Counted from the stretch's first letter, positions 47,946 to 59,857 are shown. The stretch: 64,000 nt of DNA from Chytridium lagenaria (GCA_025449115.1 JAHLKC010000174.1:1-64000); one strand, 5' to 3'. Made by a program: numbers and translations. The notes: generated from the sequence alone by a model not told the origin.

Positions 47946-49927
47946 TTAAAAGTGGAGAGCATTTTCGTCAACGTGAGGTCCCTTAGGGTTCTTGCTCTCC
48001 GCAATCTTCAGGTTCTTAAGGTACTCGCTATTTTATATTAGCCACAAAGTTTCCAACAAGCCGAAAAAAAATAATAAAAATAAACGACAAAAGATTACCT
48101 TGGCATATGATCCCTTAACAAACTCGCGACTCCTCCCGTCGTCACAACCCCCACTTTCCAAAGCTTATCCGCTACCGTCCCTCTTTCCCCAACAATCTCC
48201 CAAAGACTCACCAAGACCTCTTTTCCCATATTCCATACCACATCGGAGATATCCCGTCCGCGATACGCAATACTCCCATCCCTGAACCCTACATACACAG
48301 CAACCCCGACATGCTGGAAATCCGATAACGTCACACCTGCAGGTCGAAGCTCATCTTGCTCCGAGTGTCGATGACGACGCGAGAGAGGGAGACGTTTACG
48401 TTTACGAAGAAACGCGCCGAGTTTCTTGGAGAGGCCAGGTACAGAACAGACAATGTCGTTGGCATTGATGACCCTTAGAGTTTTGTTAATCTAATGAAGG
48501 GAGTGTGTGGAAGTTACCTGTAGAATTGAAATTTGGGACTGGTCTCGTGCATTGCCTTTACGATGGCCTGTTGAAAATCTGTGTCTGCGACGCGTGGGGT
48601 TCCAAAAGTGTAAGTTCCGTGGATATTGAAACACTAATTCGATTGTTAGCATACGACTATCATTAAATCAAAGCCCACCTTATCCCAATCCATAGTCGGC
48701 ACTGTCGTATTCATCCCGATCTGAGTCCTCTTCCACAAAAGCGTTGACGAGAATATTGTTGCCGTAGCTGCTCCCAAACTATGGCCAGTAACCCAAAAAT
48801 TTGGTTTAGTGCCCGAAGGAAACTGTGACCGAATCGCCAACAAATGCGGGTAAAGACAATCACTCCACATATGTCTACAATTTCCCCCTTCAGACGCGCT
48901 GTTTACATCATCGATACCCCTCCACAAGGTTGATATGTCGATGGGGACGCCAGACTCCATAGAGGATTTGAAAGCATGATCGATGGGGAGGGTGGGACGT
49001 TCGATGTAATCTTGGGAAGGAAATTCAAAGTTGGTGTAAAAGCCCTGGTAATGTTAAAAAGGGAAGGGAAAAACGGGGCTTACAGTGTGAACGAGACCAG
49101 GAAGGACGCCGTTACGGGCAGAGCTTTTACGCATGGAGGCGTCGGTCAGCCATTCTGTGAGATCGAACGGACTTGTTCCTTTAAAAACGAGGATGACAAA
49201 GTTACGGGAAACACTGTGCACGGCCATGATGCAGCAACCTAAAGGTTTGAGACACGGGTGGGGATGGATGATGGGTTACCTTCATGACCAAAACGGATAA
49301 TGGAGAGATCTGGAATTGTGTGTCTCCATGCGGTCTCAAAGAGATGAAGTAAATCGCTGGGCTCGTAGATGAAGAGGAGAGATGCAAAAAGAGTGTCGCG
49401 ACGTCATAATCGAACTGCTTGATGATTAGCACACTAAACTCAGTGCTACCAAACCCAGATAGAACAAAATACGACACTCACTCGCGACGTTCCCGCCAAC
49501 TTTGCGTCACAGCATTCGACAGCGTCCAATTTTCTTTACTTAATGCCGTAAGTAATCCGTGTAGAAATCAGGATTGCCGACGACACTGAAGAACGACGGG
49601 CCGTCTTGAAAGTAACTGGATCATTGGATCACGCGGACCAGGCTGTCTGAGCAAAGTATAAGAATATGTATAAGGTAACCAAACCCATAGTTCACTTACA
49701 AGAAAATGAGAAAGCTCTGGACAAAGAACCAAGTAGTGCGAGGCCGCAAAGAGGACAGTAATAAGAACATTCACCGATGTCCAGAGAATAGAATCGATTG
49801 TCGCCCAAACAGTCACCTTTTTAGGTCAACACAGTCAGATTTATGCGGAAAGCAAATGGGCGGCCCATGCCTTACCTCCATCAATGAAGCGAACGTCCTC
49901 CAATTGTAAAATCATCCACATCCACAT
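47946..49927 (-). CDS. Class-3 lipase (triacylglycerol lipase)
   Basis: Alpha/beta-hydrolase of the fungal lipase-3 family. The N-terminus (MWMWMILQLEDVRFIDGG) leads to a hydrophobic segment (SVNVLITVLFAASHYLVL) that could anchor the protein. Catalytic parts: oxyanion region LVFKGTSPFDLTEW (about 49,180), nucleophile elbow WVTGHSLGAATATIF (about 48,780), strand YTFGTPRVAD, acid region RVINANDIVCSVPG and histidine DFQHVGVAV (about 48,310). All three triad residues Ser, Asp and His are present. About seven exons with short GT-AG introns and at least two single-base breaks near 49,560 and 49,620. It resembles diacylglycerol-lipase-like members more than short secreted lipases because of the N-terminal membrane segment. 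The start codon is a choice among three clustered ATGs. Confidence 0.85.
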
Positions 49928-51620
49928 TCTTGACCGACCCGTCACCCCTCACAGATCCAAGCATCTTGATTTGCCTAGAGGGCCTCGGGGCCATGCGGTC
50001 CTTGTCGCTTCCTGCATCGTTCGACCCATGTTTGCAAGAGAGAAAAGGTTGTGTGAGAGGCATTCTCAAGGGTCCCTGCTTTTATGTGCTTGACTAAAAC
50101 TCCGCTTCGCAATTATTTTTGAGGTTTGGGTGGTTGTGCATGAGGAGGCTTGTGGGTGGGACGTCAATGCTGCAGTGTGGGGTCTGTTTGGTGCTGAGAC
50201 TTGTGGTTGCAAAAGCAATGCGCGCGTTGCCCGCATAACGGGCGTCAGCCGCGTCACTTAATTATAAAGACATACATGACGTGAAGAAATCATTCTCAGC
50301 TCTCGCGCGCGCGTTTGGACTAAAACAAGTCTACTATGCATATCAGCATCAATATACACATTTTTACTTGTGGTTTACGTTTAAACTACCTTTCATCAAT
50401 GACCACTTCGCTCTTATTACACAGTCCACAAACAATTGCTTCCGTATTTTAGTAATGGGCATCAATTACTCGTGACTGCTGTAAATAACCTCAATATTCT
50501 GTTCCCTCCTTTTCTCAGTCTCACCATCTTTGTTCTTTACCCCTCTTTGGCTTTTTTCTATTAAGATATCATATTTCACAGCCTTATTAGAATAAATGTA
50601 GGCGAGTATGGTACATACAATTGTTACAATTTTTTTACGAGCAAGCGCCTAACCAACATTTTTTTTCTCCAACTATATTCATATTGTTTTAATATAGATT
50701 GCTCCTTCCATTCCTGCTGAAGTGAAGGGCATTATGCCGACCTCCCCCTGAATACAGACTGTCCTTGAAGAGGAGTCGTGGAGGCGCCTATTCTCGTCTG
50801 CCATACCCCGCAGCTTGAATTAAAAATAGGCGCGCGGAATACTCGACGTTGGGGCGAAACGAGCCGGATTTTTTGTTTGGGAGGTAAGGATATTATTGTC
50901 TGTGAAAAAAAAATGCTGCCAGGTATATGTAATGCGGCGTTGATTAGCTGCATAAAATGTTTATGAGGAGACTATGGTTACTTCGTTCAATAGAAAGAAT
51001 GCAAACTTCGGTTACGTACTTTTGGGTTAAAATTTTCATGAATAACACGATGTACATAATACAATAGTTTTTATTCAACAATTCTTCGCTAGCATTCCTC
51101 TTACATTTTGCGACGTTTACTAACAACACTTTCTTCCTAATCATCACAATCCCAACATGGTACTATGCTAAATGCAAGAATTAAATGCATAAACAATCTA
51201 AGAAATTCAATGTCGCTCGATGTTTTCTTGATGAGTGACCCATACGATTTGATGTGGGAAAAAGGCGGGCGATCGTGCGTGTGGATTTTCGTGTCCGCTG
51301 TGCGACCACCCCTCAAGAAGCGTCCCCACCCCAGCATAATAGAGCCCGGTTGAATTTCAATAGGAACAGCTGGTATAATCGACTCCTTTTCGAGGAATTG
51401 CGTGGGCTTCCACCGTTTAAAGAACCTAAACTGTTTAGTTGTTGCTGAGTTTGACCTCATCTAACATTAGGAGAGAACAGTGTGTCCGACCTCGACTCCG
51501 CATGAAGGAGCTGCTTGCGCTGCAAACCCTGGCAGAAGTCAGTCTAATAAAAGTCAGGAATGATGACAAGTTCCAGAGTTCTACCTCGCGTGAGGAACAG
51601 CTCATATTATTCCCTTCTCC
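49928..51620. other. Gene-poor region before the repeat zone
   Basis: No gene supported. Reading frames of 60-107 codons on both strands lack family features. Some coding-like codon use near 50,700-50,960 and 51,440-51,730 may be remnants of mobile elements. Confidence 0.4.
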
Positions 51621-51624
51621 CGAA

Positions 51625-51850
51625 GTAAATAGCCAGGATGAATTCCAGTTTTATCCATCAATACGCGTGAAAGGCATTCAATGTCCATCTTCCCCAGCGT
51701 TGAATTTTCTTTTACGACAGACCTTGCTCTAAGCAGTATGTAGCTCCGCCGCTCCGGAAGCTCCACTGCCCAATAGACACTCCCGTTCTCCGCTTGATCT
51801 CTTTCTCTAACCATTTTTTCAGTATCCGCCGATAGCAGTGATAAAAGCGT
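51625..51850 (-). pseudogene. Tyrosine recombinase C-terminal remnant
   Basis: The minus strand reads HCYRRILKKWLEKEIKRRTG, VSIGQWSFRSGGATYCLEQG and, after an in-frame TAA, KKIQRWGRWTLNAFHAY followed by TGA. This matches the catalytic end of eukaryotic tyrosine recombinases of the Crypton/DIRS type: the SFRSGGAT block with the second catalytic Arg, the GRW block and the Tyr nucleophile. The His before SFR is Trp here and two stops interrupt, so it is inactive. Upstream sequence (51,850-51,980) also has stops. It ends just before the first hairpin module at 51,990, which may or may not be meaningful. Confidence 0.62.
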
Positions 51851-51989
51851 TGACGTTAGGATACAATGATCTCTATATTTTTTCTCACCTCAGGAATCAG
51901 GCATGTTGAGCGCCGTTTTTTCCATACAATTGGTCTTTGAGCTTGTTTACCAAAATTATGTACTGACCTTTGACTTCCCCGCGGTTACT

Positions 51990-52206
51990 TATACGGGCAT
52001 TATGGTTAGAGGGTTATGCCATTTTCATATAGAGTCAGCTATTTAATCATATATTGAATTCATGTTATTAAATTTATTAATGTTATAATGCCGCATAGTG
52101 GGTTTTAACAACTAATGCAGCAATAAGAGAAAGATAAATAAAAAAGTGGGAGGGCAGAAAAGGAACGATGATAACTGAACAGTAGAGGGTTTAAACCTCT
52201 ACCTGT
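51990..52206. repeat. Hairpin module, diverged copy (U1)
   Basis: Matches 55,752-56,023 and 59,433-59,705. It has a GGCAT...ATGCC inverted pair at about 51,995-52,020, a decayed TGCCGCATAG element at 52,089-52,121, and a good hairpin at 52,179-52,206 (ACAGTAGAGG ... CCTCTACCTGT) with TTTAAA at its centre. Confidence 0.65.
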
Positions 52207-52384
52207 CCTGAAGCCACAAATATGTTGTGGTAATGGATGAGTCTTGGTGACGGAAAGGAGGAAGATGAGAGTGGTGGAGGGCGAGGGACTTAGTGTGATG
52301 AAGGAAGGGAGCCTAGTATGTTGCGGAGGGTCGGATGAGAATGCAGGGCAAAAAAGCAATTAGTAAGGAAGATTTTAATACAAA

Positions 52385-52625
52385 TTTCACTAATTGTTTT
52401 GGGACCCGGTGGTCCCAATTTAATTAATGAAAAATCACTAATTAAATTGGGACCACTGGTCCCAAAACAATTAGTGAAAAAATCACTAATTAAATTGGGA
52501 CCAGTGGTCCCAAAACAATTAGTGAAAAAAACACTAATTAAATTGGGACCAGTGGTCCCAAAACAATTAGTGAAAAAAATCACTAATTAAATTGGGACCA
52601 CCGGTCCCAAAATAATTAATGAAAA
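52385..52625. repeat. Alternating palindrome array 1
   Basis: Five units about 48 bases apart. Each holds a palindrome GGGACCA-N-TGGTCCC (about 52,401, 52,449, 52,497, 52,545 and 52,594). Between them lies a second inverted repeat, ATTAGTGA-A/T-rich loop-TCACTAAT. Centre bases vary (C or G; the first has CCCGGT, the last CCGG) while the arms are kept. The array leaves a frame open on one strand by chance of its period. Confidence 0.9.
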
Positions 52626-52677
52626 GTAATAGAAAAACAGCGAAAAACAGAAACAACGAAAAATAAACAAAAACATA

Positions 52678-53148
52678 CTGCAGAGAGGGTTCGAACCCAT
52701 CATGCAGTGGTATTCTGACTGGGGTATCAGTGGAAAGTGGAGGTTTTAAAGGTTGGTGAGGTATGGGTGGTGGTGTTGGTGGTGGTGGTGGTTGTTGGGT
52801 GGATGGAGGTGGTCGGAGTGGTTGGTGATGATGGTAGTTAGAGGAGGGGAGGAGTTGGGGGGAAAAACTGAGGGATGGTGGTGGTCTGGTCAGTGGTAGA
52901 GGATCAGGGTGGCAGTGGGGATGATGGTTTTTGGTGGTGGTGGATGGAGGAGGTGTCGGGGGGTTGGTGGATATGTAGTGGGGCCAGGGGGTGGTAGATG
53001 GTGGGGATGGTTGGTAGTGGTGGTGGTGGATGGAGGAGTGGTCTGTTTGGGGGATGTGAAGTGGTGGGTGCTGGTGGGGTGGTCAGGGGGTAGTGTTGGT
53101 GGTGGAGGGGAGGATCACGGCATGAGGGGGTCAAACCCTCTATGCCGT
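52678..53148. repeat. GT-rich block bounded by two tRNA-arm-like hairpins
   Basis: Starts with a hairpin at 52,678-52,707 (CTGCA ... GGGTTCGAACCC ... TGCAG) and ends with another at 53,116-53,148 (CACGGCATGA ... TCTATGCCGT). Between them is GGTGGT-rich strand-biased low complexity. Both hairpins centre on a B-box-like GGTTCGAACC or its mirror. After the second hairpin come an A-run, a G-run and TGCTTATGTGAAA, as in the related unit ending near 57,210. Confidence 0.8.
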
Positions 53149-53754
53149 CGGATTGAAATTTGGTTTCGAAAAAAAAAGGGGGGAAACAGTGCCTGCTTAT
53201 GTGAAAATAAAAGTAGGAATTTTTTAATTTAAAAATAATTAATTTAACAAGTAAACGTATTACAAAATAAATATAAAAATAAATTATAATAACTTTAAAT
53301 GAATCACATGAGTTGACAATATGTATTACCTCAAATAAATCGATTAACAAATTTTGAGCGGGAGAATGGTAATGCTTGAAGTTACCAAGGGAAAGTCGTC
53401 AGATCAAGACTGCTCCCCGACAAATTCGTATTGTAGATTTTTTGACATCCGTTCGTACTCGGCGGTATTTCTTGAATTTTACATACTCCGGAAGATCTTA
53501 ATATCTTTTTTGGGAATTTTTTTTATTTATTTTTTCAAAAGTTTGGACTTCACCAAAATTTGCTGATTTTTGGGTGGGCTTTAGGCGGGTCCTACTTATA
53601 CAAGCAGGCTCGAAAACGTGTTTAACGCTTTAATATTGCACCTAGCGGTGTGTTTTACTGTTTTACGTATATGGTAAAAATACAAAGTGGTTTTGGTTGC
53701 ATGTCAAATGGGCTATCAAAGTAGCGAAAAATCTCGACAGCAAGCCAACTCGCA
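53149..53754. other. AT-rich sequence between repeats
   Basis: No gene or strong repeat structure recognised; an A/T-rich half (53,210-53,350) followed by more mixed sequence. Confidence 0.4.
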
Positions 53755-54245
53755 GAAAGTACTTTGACAGCTCGTTCCTCATCGCTTCTTTCAACGTGTT
53801 CTTTTGCTGGATACTGTATTGGTATGTTTTACACGTTTGTACACGTTATGAAGCTTGACAACGAGTTTTCAAGGGTAGCGTATATAGTACAATAGTTTAG
53901 CTCGAATTTATAGAGCTATACCTGCTGCACCTTACCCCGTGTTTTCCTGTTTATAATTACATTAAATATGTATAATATGATGTGTTTAAGCTATGGGCGG
54001 CGTTTTAAGCGTGTTTATTGAATTATAAATAGCACCATACATAGCGAGAATGGGTTTTTGGTATAAACTCGTCACACGTCTCTATTATGACAGCCCCCTT
54101 TTCCAGATGCGTTACACGCTTCCAATATTACCAAACGCTCTGTGGGCGTGTTTCTATGCGTTCGGTGAGTTTCAATATCGTAGCGCCGTGTTCACCTACC
54201 CCTTTCTAATTGGCTTCTCGTTTTTACTGACACTCAACATTTAAA
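53755..54245 (+). repeat. Element E, copy 1 (491 bp)
   Basis: Nearly identical over 491 bases to 63,510-64,000, with the same length and at least one C/T change (TGAGTTTCAA against TGAGTTTTAA). The match begins at GAAAGTACTTTGACAGCTCG. The second copy interrupts a copia gene, so this is a mobile or copied sequence. A TATAAATAG box lies at about 54,026. The right end of the shared region is unknown because the second copy runs off the window. No protein domain was recognised. Confidence 0.8.
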
Positions 54246-54710
54246 CGTTAATTATAAAGGGGTACTTTAAATGTACCCATTTCCCACCATATTTTGCCCA
54301 TATCCGTTTTTTGACAATAGACAACGGCCTACCAAATATCAAGGCTGTGGGGGTCGGTGATGACCCCCCTTCTAAGTAAAGTTGAGAAATCCGAATTCCA
54401 GAAATTCAATTTTGTCACCTCGAGGTCCATGACTCCTATCCCCCCCCTCCCAAACCTGTCACTTCTCTGGTGCGGATTTCAGTATTTTCGATCAGAACGC
54501 GTCAATACTATACCATTACGCGTGTATTGCACGTGTGAGTATATGACCAAACGTTCAGGCAAAACAAATGTATTTGAAAGGTACCTCTATTAAGTAAAAC
54601 CGAAAATGTCCATGTATGGGGGAATGCAATAACACACCACTGTTGAGCTACCATGTTGCTAACTGGTGTTAAATGTGATAACATGCCTCGTGTAAAGAAG
54701 GTGATTCTTG
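54246..54710. other. Unassigned sequence, possibly the rest of element E
   Basis: No gene recognised. It lies between the shared part of element E and the first large repeat and cannot be compared because the other E copy leaves the window. Confidence 0.35.
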
Positions 54711-54779
54711 TTATAAGGGCCTGTGGGTTAGAAGGTTAGGTAATTTTTCATATGTAAACCGCAATAAAATGGACGAACG
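54711..54779. repeat. Segment x, copy 1
   Basis: About 65 bases (TTATAAGGGCCTGTGGGTTA ...) matching 59,791-59,857. Here it precedes large repeat A; in the other place it follows large repeat C. Confidence 0.7.
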
Positions 54780-56110
54780 TTAGGGTACATGGGGTCCCCA
54801 CAGGGTTATCGATTTTTTTGGTGTGACTTGACTTAATATGAAATGTAGCCCTTGTTGGGACAATCTCCGAAACCGGTTTAACCCCCAATCAAATTGTCAA
54901 AATTGAGCGACGTACAAGCGTCGGAAGTTTCAAATTTCTTAAGTAATAATTAGTAGACTTGTCGTCGTCCTGCGGCAAGATCTAATGGTCAGATCTTGCT
55001 CAAATTTTGCAGAGATGTCCGAAACAGTGTCAAATATATATTGAATGAACTCAAATGGGTAGCATGGAAATTATGTGTTACTATATGATTGGCGGATTTT
55101 CCGAAAAAATCGGGACATTTCTAACTTTAAGTCTGTATAACATGGAAACAAATGGTCAGAATTTGCTGATAACTTTGCACAAGCATAGATATCGATACCA
55201 GAAACGATATGTACCACTCAGAATAGGGTGGTACAAAGTGGCTCTATTAAGGTCCACCCTCCCCGCGTGCCAGAGTACTTAGGAATCGGGATGGTATACA
55301 TAATTGCGGGAATGTTGAGGTGATTTTGAGTGAGAATGAATGGTCAGAACTTTGTGATACTTTGCAAACATATAGATATTGATCACCTAACAATATGCAA
55401 GTCTCAGATTGGGGTGATACAAGTAGACTGTATTAAGTACTCACTTCCCGAGCGCATGTGACTTAGTAAACGGAAACCTATTGGGAAATTGAGTTAGATT
55501 GGGTATCAGATGTTTGTGAAACTCAGCAAACGTATAGATTTCGATATTGAGAAGAATACACTGGTATCAGATTGGTGTGGTACAAAGTGTGGGTATTATG
55601 TATCTCCCTTATGGAAGTGAAAGTTTTCTCTGTAAACGGGTTTCAATATTGAACAGATCAATAAGACCTAAGTGTTAAAGTTCATTGTTATTTGTTTATT
55701 TTTTATTAGACAATTCTGTTTATTGTTTGTACTCAGTTTGTCTTACCCCTTTATACGGGCATTATGGTTGGAGGGTTATGCCATTTATCTATAGAGTGAA
55801 CGATTTTAACATAAATAATATCATCTTCATGCATTAAACTATCTTTCTCTATAAATGCTTTTATTGAGGTCACTAACATCTCGCCAACACCTTTTTTCAT
55901 AGAGGTATAATGCCGCATAGGGGGTTTGAACCCCTACTGAAGCAATAACTCAAACAGGATGGAGAAGGTGGTCATGCCGCAGACGACAGGAACTGAACAG
56001 TAGAGGGCTTAAACCTCTTTCTGCTCCATAAGAGTGATGAAGGAGTCGTCATGATGGGAAGGGGAGGAGTAGGATGAGAATGCTGGTCATAAAACAATTA
56101 ATAGAAAGTT
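54780..56110. repeat. Large noncoding repeat A
   Basis: About 1.33 kb, nearly identical to 58,463-59,792 and about 95 percent like 57,614-58,460 by eye. It starts TTAGGGTACATGGGGTCCCC, with a TGGGG/CCCCA inverted pair. The first 850 bases contain about four degenerate sub-repeats built on TGGTCAGA ... TTTGCA ... CATAGATAT ... CTCAGA ... GGTGGTACAAAG. The right part is a hairpin module: GGCAT/ATGCC pair (55,757), T-arm-like hairpin with GGGTTTGAACCCC (55,911-55,944) and hairpin with GGGCTTAAACC (55,997-56,023). No coding region. Confidence 0.85.
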
Positions 56111-56450
56111 CACTAATTAAATTGGGACCACTGGTCCCAAATCAATTAATGAAAAAAATCACTAATTAAATTGGGACCAGTGGTCCCAAATCAATTAATG
56201 AAAAAATCACTAATTAAATTGGGACCAGTGGTCCCAAATCAATTAATGAAAAAATCACTAATTAAATTGGGACCATGGTCCCAAATCAATTAATGAAAAA
56301 ATCACTAATTAAATTGGGACCACTGGTCCCAAATCAATTAATGAAAAAATCACTAATTAAATTGGGACCACTGGTCCCAAATCAATTAATGAAAAAATCA
56401 CTAACTAAATTGGGACCATCCGTCCCAAATCAATTAATAAATAAATCACC
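56111..56450. repeat. Alternating palindrome array 2
   Basis: Seven units about 48 bases apart with GGGACCA-N-TGGTCCC centres at about 56,126, 56,174, 56,221, 56,270, 56,317, 56,365 and 56,414. They alternate with AATTAATGA-A/T-TCACTAATT. The fourth centre has lost its middle base and forms an even palindrome; the seventh has decayed on one arm. Same architecture as array 1 with slightly different linkers. Confidence 0.9.
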
Positions 56451-56510
56451 AATTAAATGCGACAACAGCAGACAACTAACCCATAAAGCGCTGGGGTGAA
56501 GTGTAGAAAA

Positions 56511-56544
56511 AGCAAGTGAGAGGAATTGAACCCCTCAAAAAGCA
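56511..56544. repeat. T-arm-like hairpin
   Basis: GAGAGGAATTGAACCCCTC flanked by AGCAAG and AAAAGCA. On the minus strand it reads like a tRNA T-arm and acceptor end (GAGGGGTTCAATTCCTCTC). No D-arm or anticodon arm was found beside it. Confidence 0.5.
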
Positions 56545-57318
56545 TGATAGTTTGTTGTGTAAAGTAAAGGAAATGTTGGAAACTACCCACAAAATGCTGC
56601 AAGGGTGTGAAGAAGTCCCGAGGAAACAGTGAAGAGCATAAAATAGTTCAAGGGATCAGGGAAGAATAGTGTTGAGGATGGGACGGGAGGGGAAGATTAA
56701 TGATATAGATGGTAGGGGTGATAAGTGAGAAGATATGAAGAACATAAGAGAAAACACATAAGAGAAGTGCAGAAAAACTGAGCACATTGAAAAATGTAAG
56801 TGCGATAGCCATTAGCATCCTCAACATCCATTCATCATACCTAATTACCTCCTCCTGATCCTCATCAACGCATCATATCCATCATGTGGTACTGGGCTCA
56901 ATGGATTATCAACATCAAGATCCATCCAGAGAGTGCATAGGAGTTTTAGGGATATCAATGAGTTGAGGGTAGAGGTTAGATAGGGTGGAATACAGGGAAG
57001 GAACAATGGTTGAGTGCTTGTGTCTGCTACAAAGAGTGTTGATGGAGGGGTGGAGGGAAAGTGTTAAGCAACAGCAGGAGATGGGACGGCAACAGAGTGG
57101 GAGGCAACGGCAATCATGGGGTCATCCTTTTGGCTGTTTGTAGTGAAAAGTGAAAATCAATAAAAAGAGGGGGAAGTGTGGCTGCTTATGTGAAATCCTC
57201 ACATTGAGAAAAAAATTTATTATTTTTCAATTTCTTTGAAAATAATAAATTCTGATTGGTTAGATTTCTTTTGATTTCCATTGTTTAATTTATACTTTAT
57301 ATATGGCTTGTTTGCCGC
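56545..57318. other. Unassigned sequence between repeats
   Basis: No gene recognised. Around 57,165-57,215 it has the G-run and TGCTTATGTGAAA sequence also found after the GT-rich block ending at 53,148. Confidence 0.4.
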
Positions 57319-57560
57319 CAAACCCTGAAAATCCATAGATAGTCCACCCGAATCTTAAAATCTGCAAACCCGAACTAGAAAATCTGCAAACCCAAACCTG
57401 AAAATCCGTAGAGAATGAGATTTCACCACCCGAACCCGAGAACCCACAGGGTATCTAACCCAAACCTGAAAATCCGCAGAGAATGAGATTACACCACCCG
57501 AACCCGAGAACCCACAGGGTATCTAACCCGAACCTGAAAATCTGCAGAGAATGAGAGTAT
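57319..57560. repeat. 67-bp minisatellite
   Basis: About 2.5 copies of a 67-base unit (AACCTGAAAATCCGCAGAGA ... ACCCACAGGGTATCTAACCC), preceded by copies of a shorter related unit of about 21 bases (AAATCTGCAAACCC). Copies differ by a few bases. Confidence 0.8.
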
Positions 57561-57613
57561 GAGATTAGAGAGCCTGTATAAAAGAAAGATGATTTATTGA
57601 ATAAAACATAGTC

Positions 57614-58460
57614 TTAGGGTACATGGGGGTCCCCACAGGGTTATCGATTTTTTGTGTGACTTGACTTAATATGAAATGTAGCCCTTGTTGCGACGATCTC
57701 GAAACCAGTTTAACCCTCAATCAAATTGTCAAAATTGAGCGACGTACAAGCGTCGGAAGTTTCAAATTTTTATAAGTAATAATTAGTAGACTTGTCGCTG
57801 TCCTGCGGCAAGATCTAATGGTCAGATCTTGCTCAAATTTTGCAGAGATGTCAGAAACAGTGTCAAATATATATTGTATGACTCAAATGGGTAGCATGGA
57901 ATTTATGTTTACTAAATGATTGGCGGATTTTCCGAAAAAATCGGAAGATTTCAAACTTTAAGTCTGTATAACATGGAAACAAATGGTCAGAATTTGCTGA
58001 TACTTTGCACAAGCATAGATATCAATACCAGGAACGATATGCACCACTCAGAATAGGGTGGTACAAAGTGACTCTATTAAGGTCCACCCTCCCCGCGTGC
58101 CATCGTACTTAGGAATTGGGATGGTATACATAAATGCGGGAATGTTGAGGTGATTTTGAGTGAGAATGAATGGTCAGAACTTTGTGATAATTTGCACACA
58201 TATAGATATTGGATCATCTAACAATATGCAAGTCTCAGATTGGGGTGATACAAGTAGACTGTATTTAAGGTACTCACTTCCCGAGTGCATGTTACTTAGT
58301 AAACGGAAACCTATTGGGCAAATTGAGTTAGATTGGGTGATCAGATGTTTGTGAAACTCAGCAAACGTATAGATTTCGATATTGAGAAAAATACACTGGT
58401 ATCAGATTGTGTGGTACAAAGTGTGAGTATTATGTATCTCCCTTATGAAGTGAAAGTTTT
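57614..58460. repeat. Large noncoding repeat B (truncated)
   Basis: Same start as repeats A and C but ends after GTGAAAGTTTT, where A and C continue into the hairpin module. It is the most diverged of the three and is followed directly by repeat C, head to tail. Upstream (57,576-57,605) a TATAAAAG and TTATTGAATAAAA pair resembles the end of the copia LTR. Confidence 0.85.
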
Positions 58461-58462
58461 AG

Positions 58463-59792
58463 TTAGGGTACATGGGGGTCCCCACAGGGTTATCGATTTT
58501 TTTGTGTGACTTGACTTAATATGAAATGTAGCCCTTGTTGGGACAATCTCGAAACCGGTTTAACCCCCAATCAAATTGTCAAAATTGAGCGACGTACAAG
58601 CGTCGGAAGTTTCAAATTTTCTTAAGTAATAATTAGTAGACTTGTCGTCGTCCTGCGGCAAGATCTAATGGTCAGATCTTGCTCAAATTTTGCAGAGATG
58701 TCCGAAACAGTGTCAAATATATATTGAATGACTCAAATGGGTAGCATGGAAATTATGTGTACTATATGATTGGCGGATTTTCCGAAAAAATCGGGACATT
58801 TCTAACTTTAAGTCTGTATAACATGGAAACAAATGGTCAGAATTTGCTGATACTTTGCACAAGCATAGATATCGATACCAGAAACGATATGTACCACTCA
58901 GAATAGGGTGGTACAAAGTGGCTCTATTAAGGTCCACCCTCCCCGCGTGCCAGAGTACTTAGGAATCGGGATGGTATACATAATTGCGGGAATGTTGAGG
59001 TGATTTTGAGTGAGAATGAATGGTCAGAACTTTGTGATACTTTGCAAACATATAGATATTAGATCACCTAACAATATGCAAGTCTCAGATTGGGGTGATA
59101 CAAGTAGACTGTATTAAGTACTCACTTCCCGAGCGCATGTGACTTAGTAAACGGAAACCTATTGGGAAAATTGAGTTAGATTGGGTAATCAGATGTTTGT
59201 GAAACTCAGCAAACGTATAGATTTCGATATTGAGAAGAATACACTGGTATCAGATTGGTGTGGTACAAAGTGTGGGTATTATGTATCTCCCTTATGAAGT
59301 GAAAGTTTTCTCTGTAAACGGGTTTCAATATTGAACAGATCAAGTCAAGACCTAAGTGTTAAAGTTCATTGTTATTTGTTTATTTTTATTAGACAATTCT
59401 GTTTATTGTTTGTACTCAGTTTGTCTTACCCCTTTTATACGGGCATTATGGTTGGAGGTTATGCCATTTATCTATAGAGTGAACGATTTTAACATAAATA
59501 ATATCATCTTCATGCATTAAACTATCTTTCTCTATAAATGCTTTTATTGAGGTCACTAACATCTCGCCAACACCTTTTTTCATAGAGGTATAATGCCGCA
59601 TAGGGGTTTGAACCCCTACTGAAGCAATAACTCAAACAGGATGGAGAAGGTGGTCATGCCGCAGACGACAGGAACTGAACAGTAGAGGGCTTAAACCTCT
59701 TTCTGCTCCATAAGAGTGATGAAGGAGTCGTCATGATGGGAAGGGGAGGAGTAGGATGAGAATGCTGGTCATAAAACAATTAATAGAAAGTT
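58463..59792. repeat. Large noncoding repeat C
   Basis: Full-length partner of repeat A with only scattered differences, including the hairpins at 59,594-59,626 (GGGTTTGAACCCC) and 59,679-59,705. It stops at the same base where A gives way to palindrome array 2, but continues into segment x instead. Confidence 0.85.
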
Positions 59793-59857
59793 ATAAGGGC
59801 CTGTGGGTTAGAAGGTTAGGTAATATTTTATATATAAACCACAATGAAATTGACGAG
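59791..59857. repeat. Segment x, copy 2
   Basis: Matches 54,711-54,779 (TTATAAGGGCCTGTGGGTTA ...). Its position after repeat C, against before repeat A, suggests an original head-to-tail order of repeat units joined by x. Confidence 0.7.

Noticed and set aside
52399..52590. Repetitive open frame reading LIKLGP...VPKQL
   Set aside because: It exists only because the array period is a multiple of three; no start context, no homology, and the reverse strand is open as well.
55911..55944. Complete tRNA gene
   Set aside because: Only a T-arm-like hairpin folds; no D-arm, anticodon arm or acceptor pairing could be found around any of these hairpins.
52385..56450. Possible CRISPR-like arrays
   Set aside because: The regular units are nearly identical through their whole length and have no variable spacers; there are no cas genes and the genome is eukaryotic. 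They are palindrome arrays.
54780..59792. Hammerhead ribozyme (GAAAC and GTC motifs in the large repeats)
   Set aside because: GAAACAGTGTC is present, but no CTGATGA core at the right distance on either strand.
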